Below, one piece after another: positions 36,801 through 44,682 of a stretch of 64,000 nucleotides of DNA. The stretch is from Streptococcus pneumoniae (GTDB lineage: Bacteria > Bacillota > Bacilli > Lactobacillales > Streptococcaceae). The notes beneath the pieces were generated by a model that had not been told where the DNA came from, made no database searches, and saw only the letters and a list, made by a program, of their open reading frames with translations. How positions within the stretch are numbered: position 1 is the first letter of the stretch; the number at the start of each line of letters is the position of its first letter. Where the stretch lies: contig JBFDTN010000001.1 in NCBI GenBank assembly GCA_040719455.1, positions 620,001 to 684,000 of the forward strand, read 5' to 3'. Position numbers and translations under genes: made by a program.

Positions 36801-37496
36801 CTACTCTCCTTCTTTTTTCGTTGTTGGGGTCGAATAGCGAACATAATCGTCGGTAATGACTTCCCTCATTTGATAAATAATGGCATTGATAATAGCAACC
36901 ACAATCGTGCTACCGCCTTTTCGACCAACCGTTGCAATGGCAGAAAGCTTAGACTCTAAAAGGGCTTCCTTACATTCTTCAACATTGATAAAGCCAACAG
37001 GAACACCAATGACGGCATCTACTTCGATAAGACCTTGCTCCACAAGATCGAGCAGATGAAAGACCGCAGTCGGCGCACCGCCAAAGGCAAATACTTTAGG
37101 TCCTTCAATCTTTGCCGCATACTCTACCGCAGCCATGGCGCGCGTGATTTGTTTCTCTCGAGCTAGTGCAATGACTTCTTCATTGTTAATCAAGCAATCA
37201 TATCGAACCCCCATTTGGTCCAAAACACGCTTGTTAATCCCATTTAACGAAATCGAAGAATCCAGTAAAATCGTGCCTTTTTGTTTCAAGACATCAATGA
37301 TTTTATCATTCACATCACGGGTAAAGCGCAGATTATAGAGATAATCAAAATCTCCCGATGTATGAATACACCGTTTGATAATCGACTCTTCCATCTCTGT
37401 TTGAAATTGATAGCCACTATGCTCTTCGTCGATGACGGATTGAATGATTTTAAAGCTCGTCTCCTCAATAGATGACGGATTTTGAATATATGACAT
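36801..37496 (-). CDS. cbiC: Cobalt-precorrin-8 methylmutase
   Basis: 231 residues with catalytic His45 (KRCIHTSGDFDY), AAVEYAAKIEGPKVFAFG-type core and GVPVGFINVEE, all as in CbiC/CobH. Moves the C11 methyl to C12 to give cobyrinate. Followed two bases later by a paralogue without the His. Confidence 0.94.
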   Translation of the reverse strand: MSYIQNPSSIEETSFKIIQSVIDEEHSGYQFQTEMEESIIKRCIHTSGDFDYLYNLRFTRDVNDKIIDVLKQKGTILLDSSISLNGINKRVLDQMGVRYDCLINNEEVIALAREKQITRAMAAVEYAAKIEGPKVFAFGGAPTAVFHLLDLVEQGLIEVDAVIGVPVGFINVEECKEALLESKLSAIATVGRKGGSTIVVAIINAIIYQMREVITDDYVRYSTPTTKKEGE

Positions 37497-37506
37497 AATA
37501 AAACTC

Positions 37507-38457
37507 CTATAAAATTGTTAGACTAATAGTCACTAAGAGACCAATCAGAAGCACAATCGTTGTACTCATGTAAAGCAGGGATACAGTAGTCAAAATATCG
37601 TCTGCCTCTACTTCTCGAATCGCATCTCCAATCGTTGGTTTTTCGATGATTTCACCATGATAGACATGCGTCCCTCCAAGCTGAATGCCTAAGCTGCCTG
37701 CCACAACGGCTTCTGAAAAAGCGCTGTTTGGACTGGCATGCTGGTAGCGATCTCGAAAGCCGATCTGACAAGCTTCCTTAGCTCTTAATTGCAGGATATG
37801 ACTTGCCACCATAAGCGCTAGCCAAGTCACTCGAGCTGGGATAAGGTTGGCTAGATCATCTATCTTAGCTGATACATACCCAATCGCTCTGTATTTTTCA
37901 GTCTTGTAGCCCACCATCGAATCCAAGGTATTGATCGCCTTGTAGCCAATCGCAAAAACTGGCCCTCCAAGAAAGAGACAGAGTAGGGGACCAATCACCC
38001 CATCGCTGGTATTTTCTGCAACCGTTTCAATGGTCGCCTTGGTAATCTCTTCCCTTGAAAGCCGGGAGGTATCTCGTCCGACAATCATGCTGACCTGATA
38101 CCTAGCTTCCTCAAGGGTACCTGTTTTTACTGTATGATAGACCTTGATGGCTTCAACTGCTAGACTTCTTGTCGCAAGACAGGCATAAGCTAGATATGTA
38201 TAGACCACCCAGTACACAATCGTATGAAGCAGACTAGCTCCCCAAAGAACAAGATAGGCAAGAGCAACAGATAAACCAACGGTGCTAATCCAAAGAATAG
38301 CTCCAAATACATGCGGTTGTATGGGGCGCTTTTGAAATAATTTCAAGCACCAAGTGATGAAATTTCCCATCCACTTCACAGGATGTGGCCAAGAATAGGG
38401 ATCCCCAATCACCCAATCCAAACATACTGCAAGAATAATACTAATGATGCTCATCAT
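37507..38457 (-). CDS. cbiB: Adenosylcobinamide-phosphate synthase
   Basis: 316 residues from ATG 38457 (GAGG six bases upstream; a GTG at 38469 is less likely). Membrane protein with CLDWVIGDPYSWPHPVKWMG near the start (in part DWVIGDP, HPVKWMG), AENTSDGVIGPLL and RDRYQHASPNSAFSEA. Attaches aminopropanol phosphate to cobyric acid. Overlaps the cbiA end. Confidence 0.94.
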   Translation of the reverse strand: MMSIISIILAVCLDWVIGDPYSWPHPVKWMGNFITWCLKLFQKRPIQPHVFGAILWISTVGLSVALAYLVLWGASLLHTIVYWVVYTYLAYACLATRSLAVEAIKVYHTVKTGTLEEARYQVSMIVGRDTSRLSREEITKATIETVAENTSDGVIGPLLCLFLGGPVFAIGYKAINTLDSMVGYKTEKYRAIGYVSAKIDDLANLIPARVTWLALMVASHILQLRAKEACQIGFRDRYQHASPNSAFSEAVVAGSLGIQLGGTHVYHGEIIEKPTIGDAIREVEADDILTTVSLLYMSTTIVLLIGLLVTISLTIL

Positions 38458-39814
38458 GTCGTGCCTCACAAATGTAGTCTAGCCAGTGATGAAGCAGGGC
38501 TTCTTTTTGATAGAAATGAACATGGAGATAGCTGGCAAAAGTTCTGCCCTTTTGGTAGCCACCTTGCCACTGGGCCACCACTTCTCCATCTCGTGATTTT
38601 TCCAAATCAAGTACGGTTTCTTCCTTCGTCTCAAATACAGAATGGTGAAACTCATGCCCACGAACCTTGGTACCAGAAGGACCAAATAAGCTATCTACCT
38701 TTGTTGTCGCTTCACAGTACCCAAATCGTTTGAGGCGAGGAGTCATCACACTTGTTCCGTCAAATATCCCCACCATTTCATAGGTCTCGCCCTCAATTTC
38801 TAAAGCACGGCCGAGATACATCAGTCCTCCGCACTCCGCATAAATAGGGCGATTATCCTCATGCGCTTTTAAAACCGACGCTCGAAACGAAGCATTTGCC
38901 ATCAATTCTTTTGCATAAATCTCTGGGAATCCACCGCCGAAATAATAGGCATCCGCTTCTGGTAATTCCTTATCTTTTAGCGGACTAAAGGGAATCAAAG
39001 TCACGCCCAAGTCCGTCAAAAAGTCGAGATTGTCTTCGTAGTAAAAATGAAAGGCATCATCCATGGCGTAGGCTAAGCGTAAAGGTGCATAGTTTTTGAC
39101 TTGGAAAGGATTACCCATTTCCTGCTCTGCTTTTTCTACTTTTTCAAGAAGACGCTCTAAATCAACGGATTCCTGCGCTAGTTTGCCTAAAATATCAAAC
39201 GTTTTTTCCAGATTTTCCATCTCCACATCGGGAATCAAGCCTAAATGGCGAGAGGGGAGTTCTACTTCGGTATTTTTTGGGAAATAGCCTAAAACCTCTA
39301 TATCTGTATAACGTTCAATCGCTCCCTTGATTAACTCGTAATGATTTTTAGAAGCTACACGATTGATAATCACCCCTGCAATCGTGACATCAGGATCAAA
39401 GGTTGAAAAACCATGAACCATCGCAGCTGCTGAGGTCGAAGTCGCTTTTCCATCAATGATGAGAACCACAGGAATCCCTAATTTCTTAGCAATCGCAGCC
39501 GATGAAGCGCAGTCCTTATCTGTTCCAAGACCGTCAAAAAGCCCCATCACTCCTTCCACAACAGCCACATCTGCGTCCCTGTGCCATTTGTAATAGGACC
39601 AAGCTAAGGACTCTGTATCTGGAATCATAAAGCTGTCTAAATTTCTGGAAGTTCGCTTGGTAATCCGACTATGATAAGCCGTATCAATATAATCCGGCCC
39701 CACCTTGTAAGGCTGAACCTTGTAACCCATATTTGCCAAGCCTTTTAATACACCGAGTGTCACTGTTGTCTTACCAACACCGCTTGAGACACCTGCTAGC
39801 ATAAATTCCTTCAT
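38441..39814 (-). CDS. cbiA: Cobyrinic acid a,c-diamide synthase
   Basis: 457 residues from ATG 39814, preceded by AAGGAG; the open frame extends 29 codons upstream into the leader terminator and is rejected. P-loop VSSGVGKTT, VEGVMGLFDG, and the glutaminase Cys in YAECGGLMYLG. First gene of the B12 block, behind an attenuator-type leader. Confidence 0.95.
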   Translation of the reverse strand: MKEFMLAGVSSGVGKTTVTLGVLKGLANMGYKVQPYKVGPDYIDTAYHSRITKRTSRNLDSFMIPDTESLAWSYYKWHRDADVAVVEGVMGLFDGLGTDKDCASSAAIAKKLGIPVVLIIDGKATSTSAAAMVHGFSTFDPDVTIAGVIINRVASKNHYELIKGAIERYTDIEVLGYFPKNTEVELPSRHLGLIPDVEMENLEKTFDILGKLAQESVDLERLLEKVEKAEQEMGNPFQVKNYAPLRLAYAMDDAFHFYYEDNLDFLTDLGVTLIPFSPLKDKELPEADAYYFGGGFPEIYAKELMANASFRASVLKAHEDNRPIYAECGGLMYLGRALEIEGETYEMVGIFDGTSVMTPRLKRFGYCEATTKVDSLFGPSGTKVRGHEFHHSVFETKEETVLDLEKSRDGEVVAQWQGGYQKGRTFASYLHVHFYQKEALLHHWLDYICEARHDEHH

Positions 39815-39834
39815 GAGTCTCTCCTTGTCAATAT

Positions 39835-39877
39835 AAAAAGGTGCTACAAAAAATATTGGAATATTTCTTGTAGCACC
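39835..39877 (-). terminator. Leader terminator (attenuator) of the cbi operon
   Basis: On the minus transcript GGTGCTACAA pairs with TTGTAGCACC through a long nearly perfect hairpin (39840-39877) and is followed by TTTTTAT, only 20 bases before the cbiA start region. Its 5' arm overlaps an ANTAR-type hairpin, so it looks conditional. Confidence 0.85.
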
Positions 39878-39926
39878 GTTGCTCTCTATTGTAATAAACA
39901 CATCGTCGTGTCGGAAATCGCTTTCC
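39872..39926 (-). promoter_or_regulatory. Candidate EutV (ANTAR) antiterminator hairpins in the cbi leader
   Basis: A P2-type hairpin AGC-[AACGGT]-GCT (39872-39883) has a hexaloop with A at 1 and G at 4, and matches the GCAANGNNGC core seen at the eut leaders. Its 3' arm is the start of the terminator stem, so the two cannot form together. Upstream, GGAA-[AGCGAT]-TTCC (39913-39926) has an A1/G4 hexaloop and could be P1; another small hairpin (39898-39911) lies between. Confidence 0.68.
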
Positions 39927-39943
39927 TATGTTATGTTAAAATA

Positions 39944-39972
39944 AGTTTACTAAAAAATGAAAAGAATGTCAA
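39944..39972 (-). promoter_or_regulatory. cbi operon promoter
   Basis: TTGACA (39967-39972), 17-bp spacer, TAAACT (39944-39949) on the minus strand. Predicted start near 39937, giving a leader of about 120 nt before cbiA. Confidence 0.85.
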
Positions 39973-39980
39973 GCCTTTAT

Positions 39981-39994
39981 TGAAAACATTTTCA
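39981..39994. promoter_or_regulatory. cre-like site at the cbi promoter
   Basis: TGAAAATGTTTTCA matches the CcpA consensus TGWAARCGYTWNCW at 13 of 14 positions (C7 is T). It lies just upstream of the -35, centre about -50, so either repression or activation is possible. Confidence 0.6.
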
Positions 39995-40023
39995 AAAAAG
40001 CTATCACTTTTCACATTTCACCT

Positions 40024-40059
40024 AAAAAAGAGGCTAAGAATACTAGATTCTCGCCCCCT
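40024..40059 (-). terminator. Terminator after eutQ
   Basis: On the minus strand AGGGGGC-AGAAT pairs with ATTCT-GCCTCT with one bulge and is followed by six T. It ends the eut operon before the cbi promoter. Confidence 0.8.
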
Positions 40060-40099
40060 GGTAGTTAGTTTGATAGGAAACTGTATTTTCTGAACGTGC

Positions 40100-40552
40100 T
40101 TATTGATTTTGCCAATCTGCTGGATAAGTCACATAAATAAAGCGTGCTTTTCCTTTAACAGAGAACTTAATATCACTTCCTTTTGGAATGAAGAGAATTT
40201 CTCCAGGACCAGCAGAGAGGACTTCATCACCGACTACGATATCTAATTGACCATCAATGACATAGTCAATTTCATCGTAATCAAGATGCCATGGGAAAGT
40301 TGTATCTTCCATAGTCATGAGTCCCAAGCCAAGACGTGGACTTTCTTCTAAGCTAAGAAGATCGCGCGTATAGACCTTATCTGTTGGATTGCCAGTATCT
40401 AGACGGTCCTCAGGACGAACATCCAAACTTGGAAGTGCGATAGAAGCTACACCTGATTTGCCGACTTGTTTCGCTCCTTTTTTCGCAAGCAATTCTTCTA
40501 GTAAAATTTTACGAACCAATGCTTCTAGTTCTGTACGATTTACATCTGCCAT
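40100..40552 (-). CDS. eutQ: Ethanolamine utilization cupin EutQ
   Basis: 150 residues, the short EutQ form. An amphipathic N-terminal helix (LEALVRKILLEELL) like microcompartment encapsulation peptides, then a cupin barrel (HLDYDEIDYVIDGQLDI, GPGEILFIPKGS). EutQ has been linked to acetate kinase activity and shell biogenesis in Salmonella. Last gene of the eut operon. Confidence 0.92.
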   Translation of the reverse strand: MADVNRTELEALVRKILLEELLAKKGAKQVGKSGVASIALPSLDVRPEDRLDTGNPTDKVYTRDLLSLEESPRLGLGLMTMEDTTFPWHLDYDEIDYVIDGQLDIVVGDEVLSAGPGEILFIPKGSDIKFSVKGKARFIYVTYPADWQNQ

Positions 40553-40572
40553 TATTTATTCCTCCCTGTCCT

Positions 40573-41667
40573 TTAGGCTTCTTTTTTTGTTAATACAAAG
40601 GCGAGCAAGACAGCTGTAATTCCACCTACTAATTTACCAACCATCATCGGTACAATCATTTCTGGATTTTGACCAGCAGTGAAGCCAAGGTGGTCACCGA
40701 TCACAAATGATGCAGATACTGCAAAGGCAACGTTGATGATTTTACCGCGTTTGTCCATGTCTTTCAACATTTGGAACATAGCGATATTGTTGGCAAGAGA
40801 AGCTACAAGACCTGCTGCCCCTACTTCATTCATACCAAGTGATTTACCGATAGCTGACAATGGTTTGTTGGCAACCTTGGTAAAGACAGCTACAAGCCCG
40901 AAAGCTCCTGCAAGGGTAACAGCGATTGAGCCTACAACTTCAAACGCTTCTTTCAAAGTGTCTGCTCCTGATGGGTAGAGATTAAGCAACCATTCATTAC
41001 CAGTCAAGAGTTGAGCAGCTCCAAAAGCAAGACCAAGCGTTGCAATCACAACGATGATTTGTCCAAAAACTTCAAATCCTTTGATCATGCCATTTGGTGC
41101 AAGCACCAAACCTAGGAAAATAAGCGCTGATACGATGATAATTGGAATCAAGTTGACCAATAAAGTGCCAAATGCTAAACCAGGAACCAAGATCCCCCCT
41201 AGTAAGCAACCGATTGGAACCGTTACAAGACCGTACAAAATCCCGCGGGCAAGCAAAGGACGATCTTCTTTTTCGATAATTCCCAAAGCGACTGGAATGG
41301 TAAATACAATAGTTGGACCCATCATTGACCCTAATACATAGGCCGCAAAGTTCCCAACTGCTTGGTTTTCAGCCAAGCTAAGGGCAAGAGGTGCACCTCC
41401 CATATCATTTGCAATGAAGGTCGTTGCAAAGATAGATGGGTCAGCCCCCACTAAACCATACAAGGGAACAATGATTGGTTTTAACACATCTGCAAGGAGC
41501 GGCGCTACAACCATAATCCCTGCCATGGAAAGCGCCAACGCTCCCATAGCCATAATCCCTTCTTCAAACTTTTCACTTAGTCCTAATTTCCCACCGATAC
41601 ACTTATCTACTGCACCGACAATCATAAATAGGACCATGATGTAAATGATAATTTCATTTATACTCAT
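40573..41667 (-). CDS. eutH: Ethanolamine transporter EutH
   Basis: 364 residues, about ten hydrophobic helices, with MIVGAVDKCIGG and ANDMGGAPLALSLAE, conserved in EutH. Takes up ethanolamine when it is scarce. Confidence 0.94.
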   Translation of the reverse strand: MSINEIIIYIMVLFMIVGAVDKCIGGKLGLSEKFEEGIMAMGALALSMAGIMVVAPLLADVLKPIIVPLYGLVGADPSIFATTFIANDMGGAPLALSLAENQAVGNFAAYVLGSMMGPTIVFTIPVALGIIEKEDRPLLARGILYGLVTVPIGCLLGGILVPGLAFGTLLVNLIPIIIVSALIFLGLVLAPNGMIKGFEVFGQIIVVIATLGLAFGAAQLLTGNEWLLNLYPSGADTLKEAFEVVGSIAVTLAGAFGLVAVFTKVANKPLSAIGKSLGMNEVGAAGLVASLANNIAMFQMLKDMDKRGKIINVAFAVSASFVIGDHLGFTAGQNPEMIVPMMVGKLVGGITAVLLAFVLTKKEA

Positions 41668-41690
41668 AATCGTTATATCTCCTGATAGTT

Positions 41691-41963
41691 TTACTCGTCT
41701 GGATACTCCACTTTGTCAATAATCGCAACAACGACCATATCCACTGGAACATCCTCTTTTGTGAGACTTACGCGTGCAGAACTGCCAGTTGTAACCATGA
41801 CCAGATCTCCCTCTCCAGCCCCGATACAATCTGCAACAATAACTAGAGCAGGATCTGTTTGATGTTCATTTAGCTGTCTTTCGACTACTAAAAATTTCAA
41901 ACCATTCAATTTTTCATCTTTCCTAGTAGCCCATAGACTTCCTTTTACTGTTCCAACAAACAT
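41691..41963 (-). CDS. eutN: Microcompartment vertex protein EutN
   Basis: 90 residues of the EutN/CcmL/BMC-P fold (FVGTVKGSLWATRKDE, GAGEGDLVMVTTGSSAR). Pentamers cap the vertices of the shell. Confidence 0.94.
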   Translation of the reverse strand: MFVGTVKGSLWATRKDEKLNGLKFLVVERQLNEHQTDPALVIVADCIGAGEGDLVMVTTGSSARVSLTKEDVPVDMVVVAIIDKVEYPDE

Positions 41964-41975
41964 ATCCTGACTCCT

Positions 41976-42617
41976 TTATTTTACAATTCTAATTTTATGA
42001 CGTTTCAAATAATCTTTTGCGAGTGCTGTGACAATCATTCCTTTTTCGATAACAAAGGAATCTCCCTCACCCAAGCCCATCGCCTTGAGTTTTGCTTCAG
42101 TGACAAGATTGGTTTTTGAGTGCTGAGATTGATTAATTCCTGTTTTCTCTGGCTGCTGAGGAAGAAACTCCTCTTTTTCAGCCACACAAGCACCTAATAG
42201 GCTCAATAATTGATTTTCTCGATAAAATTGAACACCGTATTTCTCTAATTTTGTTTTTTGCTCTACTAATTCACGATACAAACGTGAGCGTGCGGAGTGT
42301 TTGTATTGTTCAACATTAAACGTTTCAAAAGAAACATACACAGGTTTGCCATCTAACAAGCTCGTCAAGATATTTGACTCTACTTCATTAGCAGGACAGA
42401 GCGATGCAATTCTCAAAAAAGCATCCAAAGCTAAACAATCAACCACGACGACATCTGCACATTCAGCGTGTTTCACAAGGCGATAGCCTTTCTCGACTAA
42501 TAGAGCATCTGTCCGATCTTTTCCAACCAAATAAACAGATGTTTCATTAGGCCCATCTTGGAGGTTTTCTAACAAACGGTCTGTAATCAGCTGGACAAGT
42601 TTGTCTAAATTTTCCAT
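41976..42617 (-). CDS. Eut microcompartment accessory protein of unknown function
   Basis: 213 residues, recognised as the hypothetical protein family that recurs in Gram-positive eut operons (TIGR02536-type). N-terminal amphipathic helix (LDKLVQLITDRLLENL) looks like an encapsulation peptide; the middle has a Rossmann-like VVVVDCLALDAFLRIASLCP; the C-terminus (VTEAKLKAMGLGEGDSF) resembles the end of other BMC-associated proteins. Biochemical role unknown. RBS GAGAGG eight bases upstream. Confidence 0.78.
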   Translation of the reverse strand: MENLDKLVQLITDRLLENLQDGPNETSVYLVGKDRTDALLVEKGYRLVKHAECADVVVVDCLALDAFLRIASLCPANEVESNILTSLLDGKPVYVSFETFNVEQYKHSARSRLYRELVEQKTKLEKYGVQFYRENQLLSLLGACVAEKEEFLPQQPEKTGINQSQHSKTNLVTEAKLKAMGLGEGDSFVIEKGMIVTALAKDYLKRHKIRIVK

Positions 42618-42637
42618 GTTTATAGCCTCTCTAGGTC

Positions 42638-43273
42638 CTATTTCTTCTTAATAATGTGACCACGCATACCTTTTTTGAAACCACAAGCATTGGCTTCATC
42701 ATAGTCAATGTGCATATAAGTTGCAAATTTAGGGCTGACACGAATGACGACATCATCAAAAATCAAGGGACGTTCGCCTTCGACTTTGACTTGAACGATT
42801 TCGTGGTTTTCAACACCAGCACGAGCTGCATCTTCTGGTGTCATGTGAACATGACGTTTGGCTACAATCAAGCCCTTATCAAGCGATACAACCTTATTGC
42901 CATTTGCAAGGATAACACCTGGTGTGCCCTCGATATCACCACTTTCGCGAATCGGTGCTTTCGTACCTAACTGCAGGCAATCCGTCAGAGAAACCTCCAC
43001 TTGAGACTCACCACGGACAGGTCCTAAAATAACAACGTTATGGAAAGAACCTTTTGGTCCTAGCACTGTCAAACGTTCTTGGCAGGCATATTGCCCTGGT
43101 TGGGACAAATCTTTTGCTTTTGTTAATTGGTAACCAACTCCAAACAAAGCATCTAAATCTTTTTGGCTCAAATGGACATGACGCCCACTGGCTTCCACTT
43201 CAAAACTTCCTTTGGAATCTAATTCATCCTGAATTTTTTCAATAATTTTATCAACTAATTGATCTAATGACAT
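42638..43273 (-). CDS. pduL: Microcompartment phosphotransacylase (PduL type)
   Basis: 211 residues from ATG 43273; the ATG three codons earlier abuts the RBS AAAGGA. N-terminal amphipathic helix (LDQLVDKIIEKIQDEL), then two PduL domains with zinc-binding histidines in SGRHVHLS and KRHVHMTPEDA. Converts acetyl-CoA to acetyl-phosphate; it takes the EutD place in this operon. Confidence 0.93.
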   Translation of the reverse strand: MSLDQLVDKIIEKIQDELDSKGSFEVEASGRHVHLSQKDLDALFGVGYQLTKAKDLSQPGQYACQERLTVLGPKGSFHNVVILGPVRGESQVEVSLTDCLQLGTKAPIRESGDIEGTPGVILANGNKVVSLDKGLIVAKRHVHMTPEDAARAGVENHEIVQVKVEGERPLIFDDVVIRVSPKFATYMHIDYDEANACGFKKGMRGHIIKKK

Positions 43274-43291
43274 TTCAGACATCCTTTCTCT

Positions 43292-43939
43292 TTATTCACT
43301 AGCTATCAGCCATAATAAAACCTCAATGGATTTTAATAATTGAGAAACCTTGCCAGCAAATACATCTCTGTCACTATCAGATACATGTTCGATTTCTTTG
43401 CGCAAGAGACTGGTTTCAAGATAGGCTTCATAACCTACCAAACGCCAAAGCGGTTCTTGATAATTCATCATGACCGTTTGTTGGTCTAATTGCTTGCTAA
43501 CACGAATCGCCTGTAATTCTGTATGTGACGGCAATGTGGTGTGATAGTCTGAAATATCATCTAAAATATGATGTCCCACTATTTTCTCAAGAATGGACAA
43601 CAATAGCCCTACTTGCTCACACTTTTCATCCTGGAACGCCAAATGCAATTCTCTTTGGCTCTTTAAAAAATAGCTATATAATTTGGTTAATCTAAACAGT
43701 AGCGGATACACAACAGAGTCTTCAATATTGGTAATAGGCTCTTTGCTTATTTCATATTGTGATACAGATGCTCTCCCTTTTTGCTGATTAGAATTAACCA
43801 CCTTGATATGATGGTCATTTAGAAAACCTCTGGCTGCCGGAGTCAACTTTTCATGTTTGGCTAATTCAAAGACACCATTTTCCAAGATGCCAGATTCCCT
43901 AAACAACTTTCTAATCTTTGCTTCTGTAAGAACTGACAT
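43292..43939 (-). CDS. eutT: Ethanolamine-associated cobalamin adenosyltransferase EutT
   Basis: 215 residues from ATG 43939 (AAGGA nine bases upstream). N-terminal region (LTEAKIRKLFRESG, LTPAARGFLNDH) and helical core with VGHHILDDISDYH match EutT. The Cys pair of the metal motif of Salmonella EutT is not seen, so it may belong to the metal-free class reported for Listeria. Re-adenosylates the cofactor for EutBC. Confidence 0.88.
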   Translation of the reverse strand: MSVLTEAKIRKLFRESGILENGVFELAKHEKLTPAARGFLNDHHIKVVNSNQQKGRASVSQYEISKEPITNIEDSVVYPLLFRLTKLYSYFLKSQRELHLAFQDEKCEQVGLLLSILEKIVGHHILDDISDYHTTLPSHTELQAIRVSKQLDQQTVMMNYQEPLWRLVGYEAYLETSLLRKEIEHVSDSDRDVFAGKVSQLLKSIEVLLWLIASE

Positions 43940-43969
43940 GTATTCACATCCTTCTACCGATCTTGTTAT

Positions 43970-44008
43970 CATAAGCTATCTACTCACGCATGGACTAGAT
44001 AGCTTATG
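43970..44008 (-). other. 13-bp hairpin between eutM copy 2 and eutT
   Basis: CATAAGCTATCTA pairs perfectly with TAGATAGCTTATG around a 13-nt loop; there is no T run on either side. It resembles an RNA processing or 3'-stabilising stem that would raise shell protein yield relative to eutT. Confidence 0.65.
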
Positions 44009-44032
44009 GGTAACATCAATCAAACTGAAATT

Positions 44033-44308
44033 TTATTTTGGTAAAATAACTTCAACTTCTGCGTGTGGACGTGGAATGACATGAACAGAAATTAACTCAC
44101 CTACGTTTTCTGCTGCTGCTGCTCCTGCGTCTGTCGCTGCTTTTACCGCACCAACATCTCCACGAACCATAACCGTTACAAGTCCTGCTCCTACTTGTTC
44201 TTTACCAATCAAAGTAACGTTTGCTGCTTTTACCATCGCATCTGCTGCTTCGATTGCGCCTACAAGTCCTTTTGTTTCTACCATTCCTAGTGCATTTGCA
44301 TTTGCCAT
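44033..44308 (-). CDS. eutM: Shell hexamer protein EutM (copy 2)
   Basis: 91 residues, single BMC domain ([34 protein letters not shown]). The first 90 residues equal those of the upstream copy; it ends in Lys only. Nucleotide differences (about ten) are silent and concentrate in the 3' half, while the start and RBS regions are identical. Forms the hexagonal facet of the shell. Confidence 0.96.
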   Translation of the reverse strand: MANANALGMVETKGLVGAIEAADAMVKAANVTLIGKEQVGAGLVTVMVRGDVGAVKAATDAGAAAAENVGELISVHVIPRPHAEVEVILPK

Positions 44309-44368
44309 CTTGTTTTTCCTCCGATAATGTTTGATTTCTTATTCTTATTTATTTTTATGGTGAGTTGC

Positions 44369-44659
44369 TTATTCGTTGCTGCTATTTGCAGGTAGAATCA
44401 CTTCAACTTCAGCATGTGGACGTGGGATGACATGAACAGAGATCAATTCACCTACGTTTTCTGCCGCTGCTGCTCCTGCATCTGTCGCTGCTTTTACCGC
44501 ACCAACATCTCCACGAACCATAACCGTTACAAGTCCTGCTCCTACTTGTTCTTTACCAATCAGCGTAACGTTTGCTGCTTTTACCATTGCATCTGCTGCT
44601 TCGATTGCGCCTACAAGTCCTTTTGTTTCTACCATTCCTAGTGCATTTGCATTTGCCAT
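44369..44659 (-). CDS. eutM: Shell hexamer protein EutM (copy 1)
   Basis: 96 residues, the same BMC domain as copy 2 with a C-terminal extension ANSSNE instead of K. Follows eutE at 23 bp with RBS GGAGGA. The extension could change the exposed face or edge of mixed hexamers. Confidence 0.96.
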   Translation of the reverse strand: MANANALGMVETKGLVGAIEAADAMVKAANVTLIGKEQVGAGLVTVMVRGDVGAVKAATDAGAAAAENVGELISVHVIPRPHAEVEVILPANSSNE

Positions 44660-44682
44660 CTTGTTTTTCCTCCGATACTATG

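Noticed and set aside
39815..39901. N-terminal extension of cbiA up to 39901
   Set aside because: It would be translated through the leader terminator and ANTAR hairpin and has no RBS; ATG 39814 has AAGGAG and begins like the CbiA family.
39830..39943. Cobalamin, NiCo or T-box riboswitch in the cbi leader
   Set aside because: No B12 box, no T-box or NiCo signature is visible; the hairpins fit the ANTAR pattern better.
40024..40059. Read-through from eutQ into the cbi operon as a single unit
   Set aside because: A good terminator after eutQ and a consensus promoter before cbiA argue for separate transcripts.
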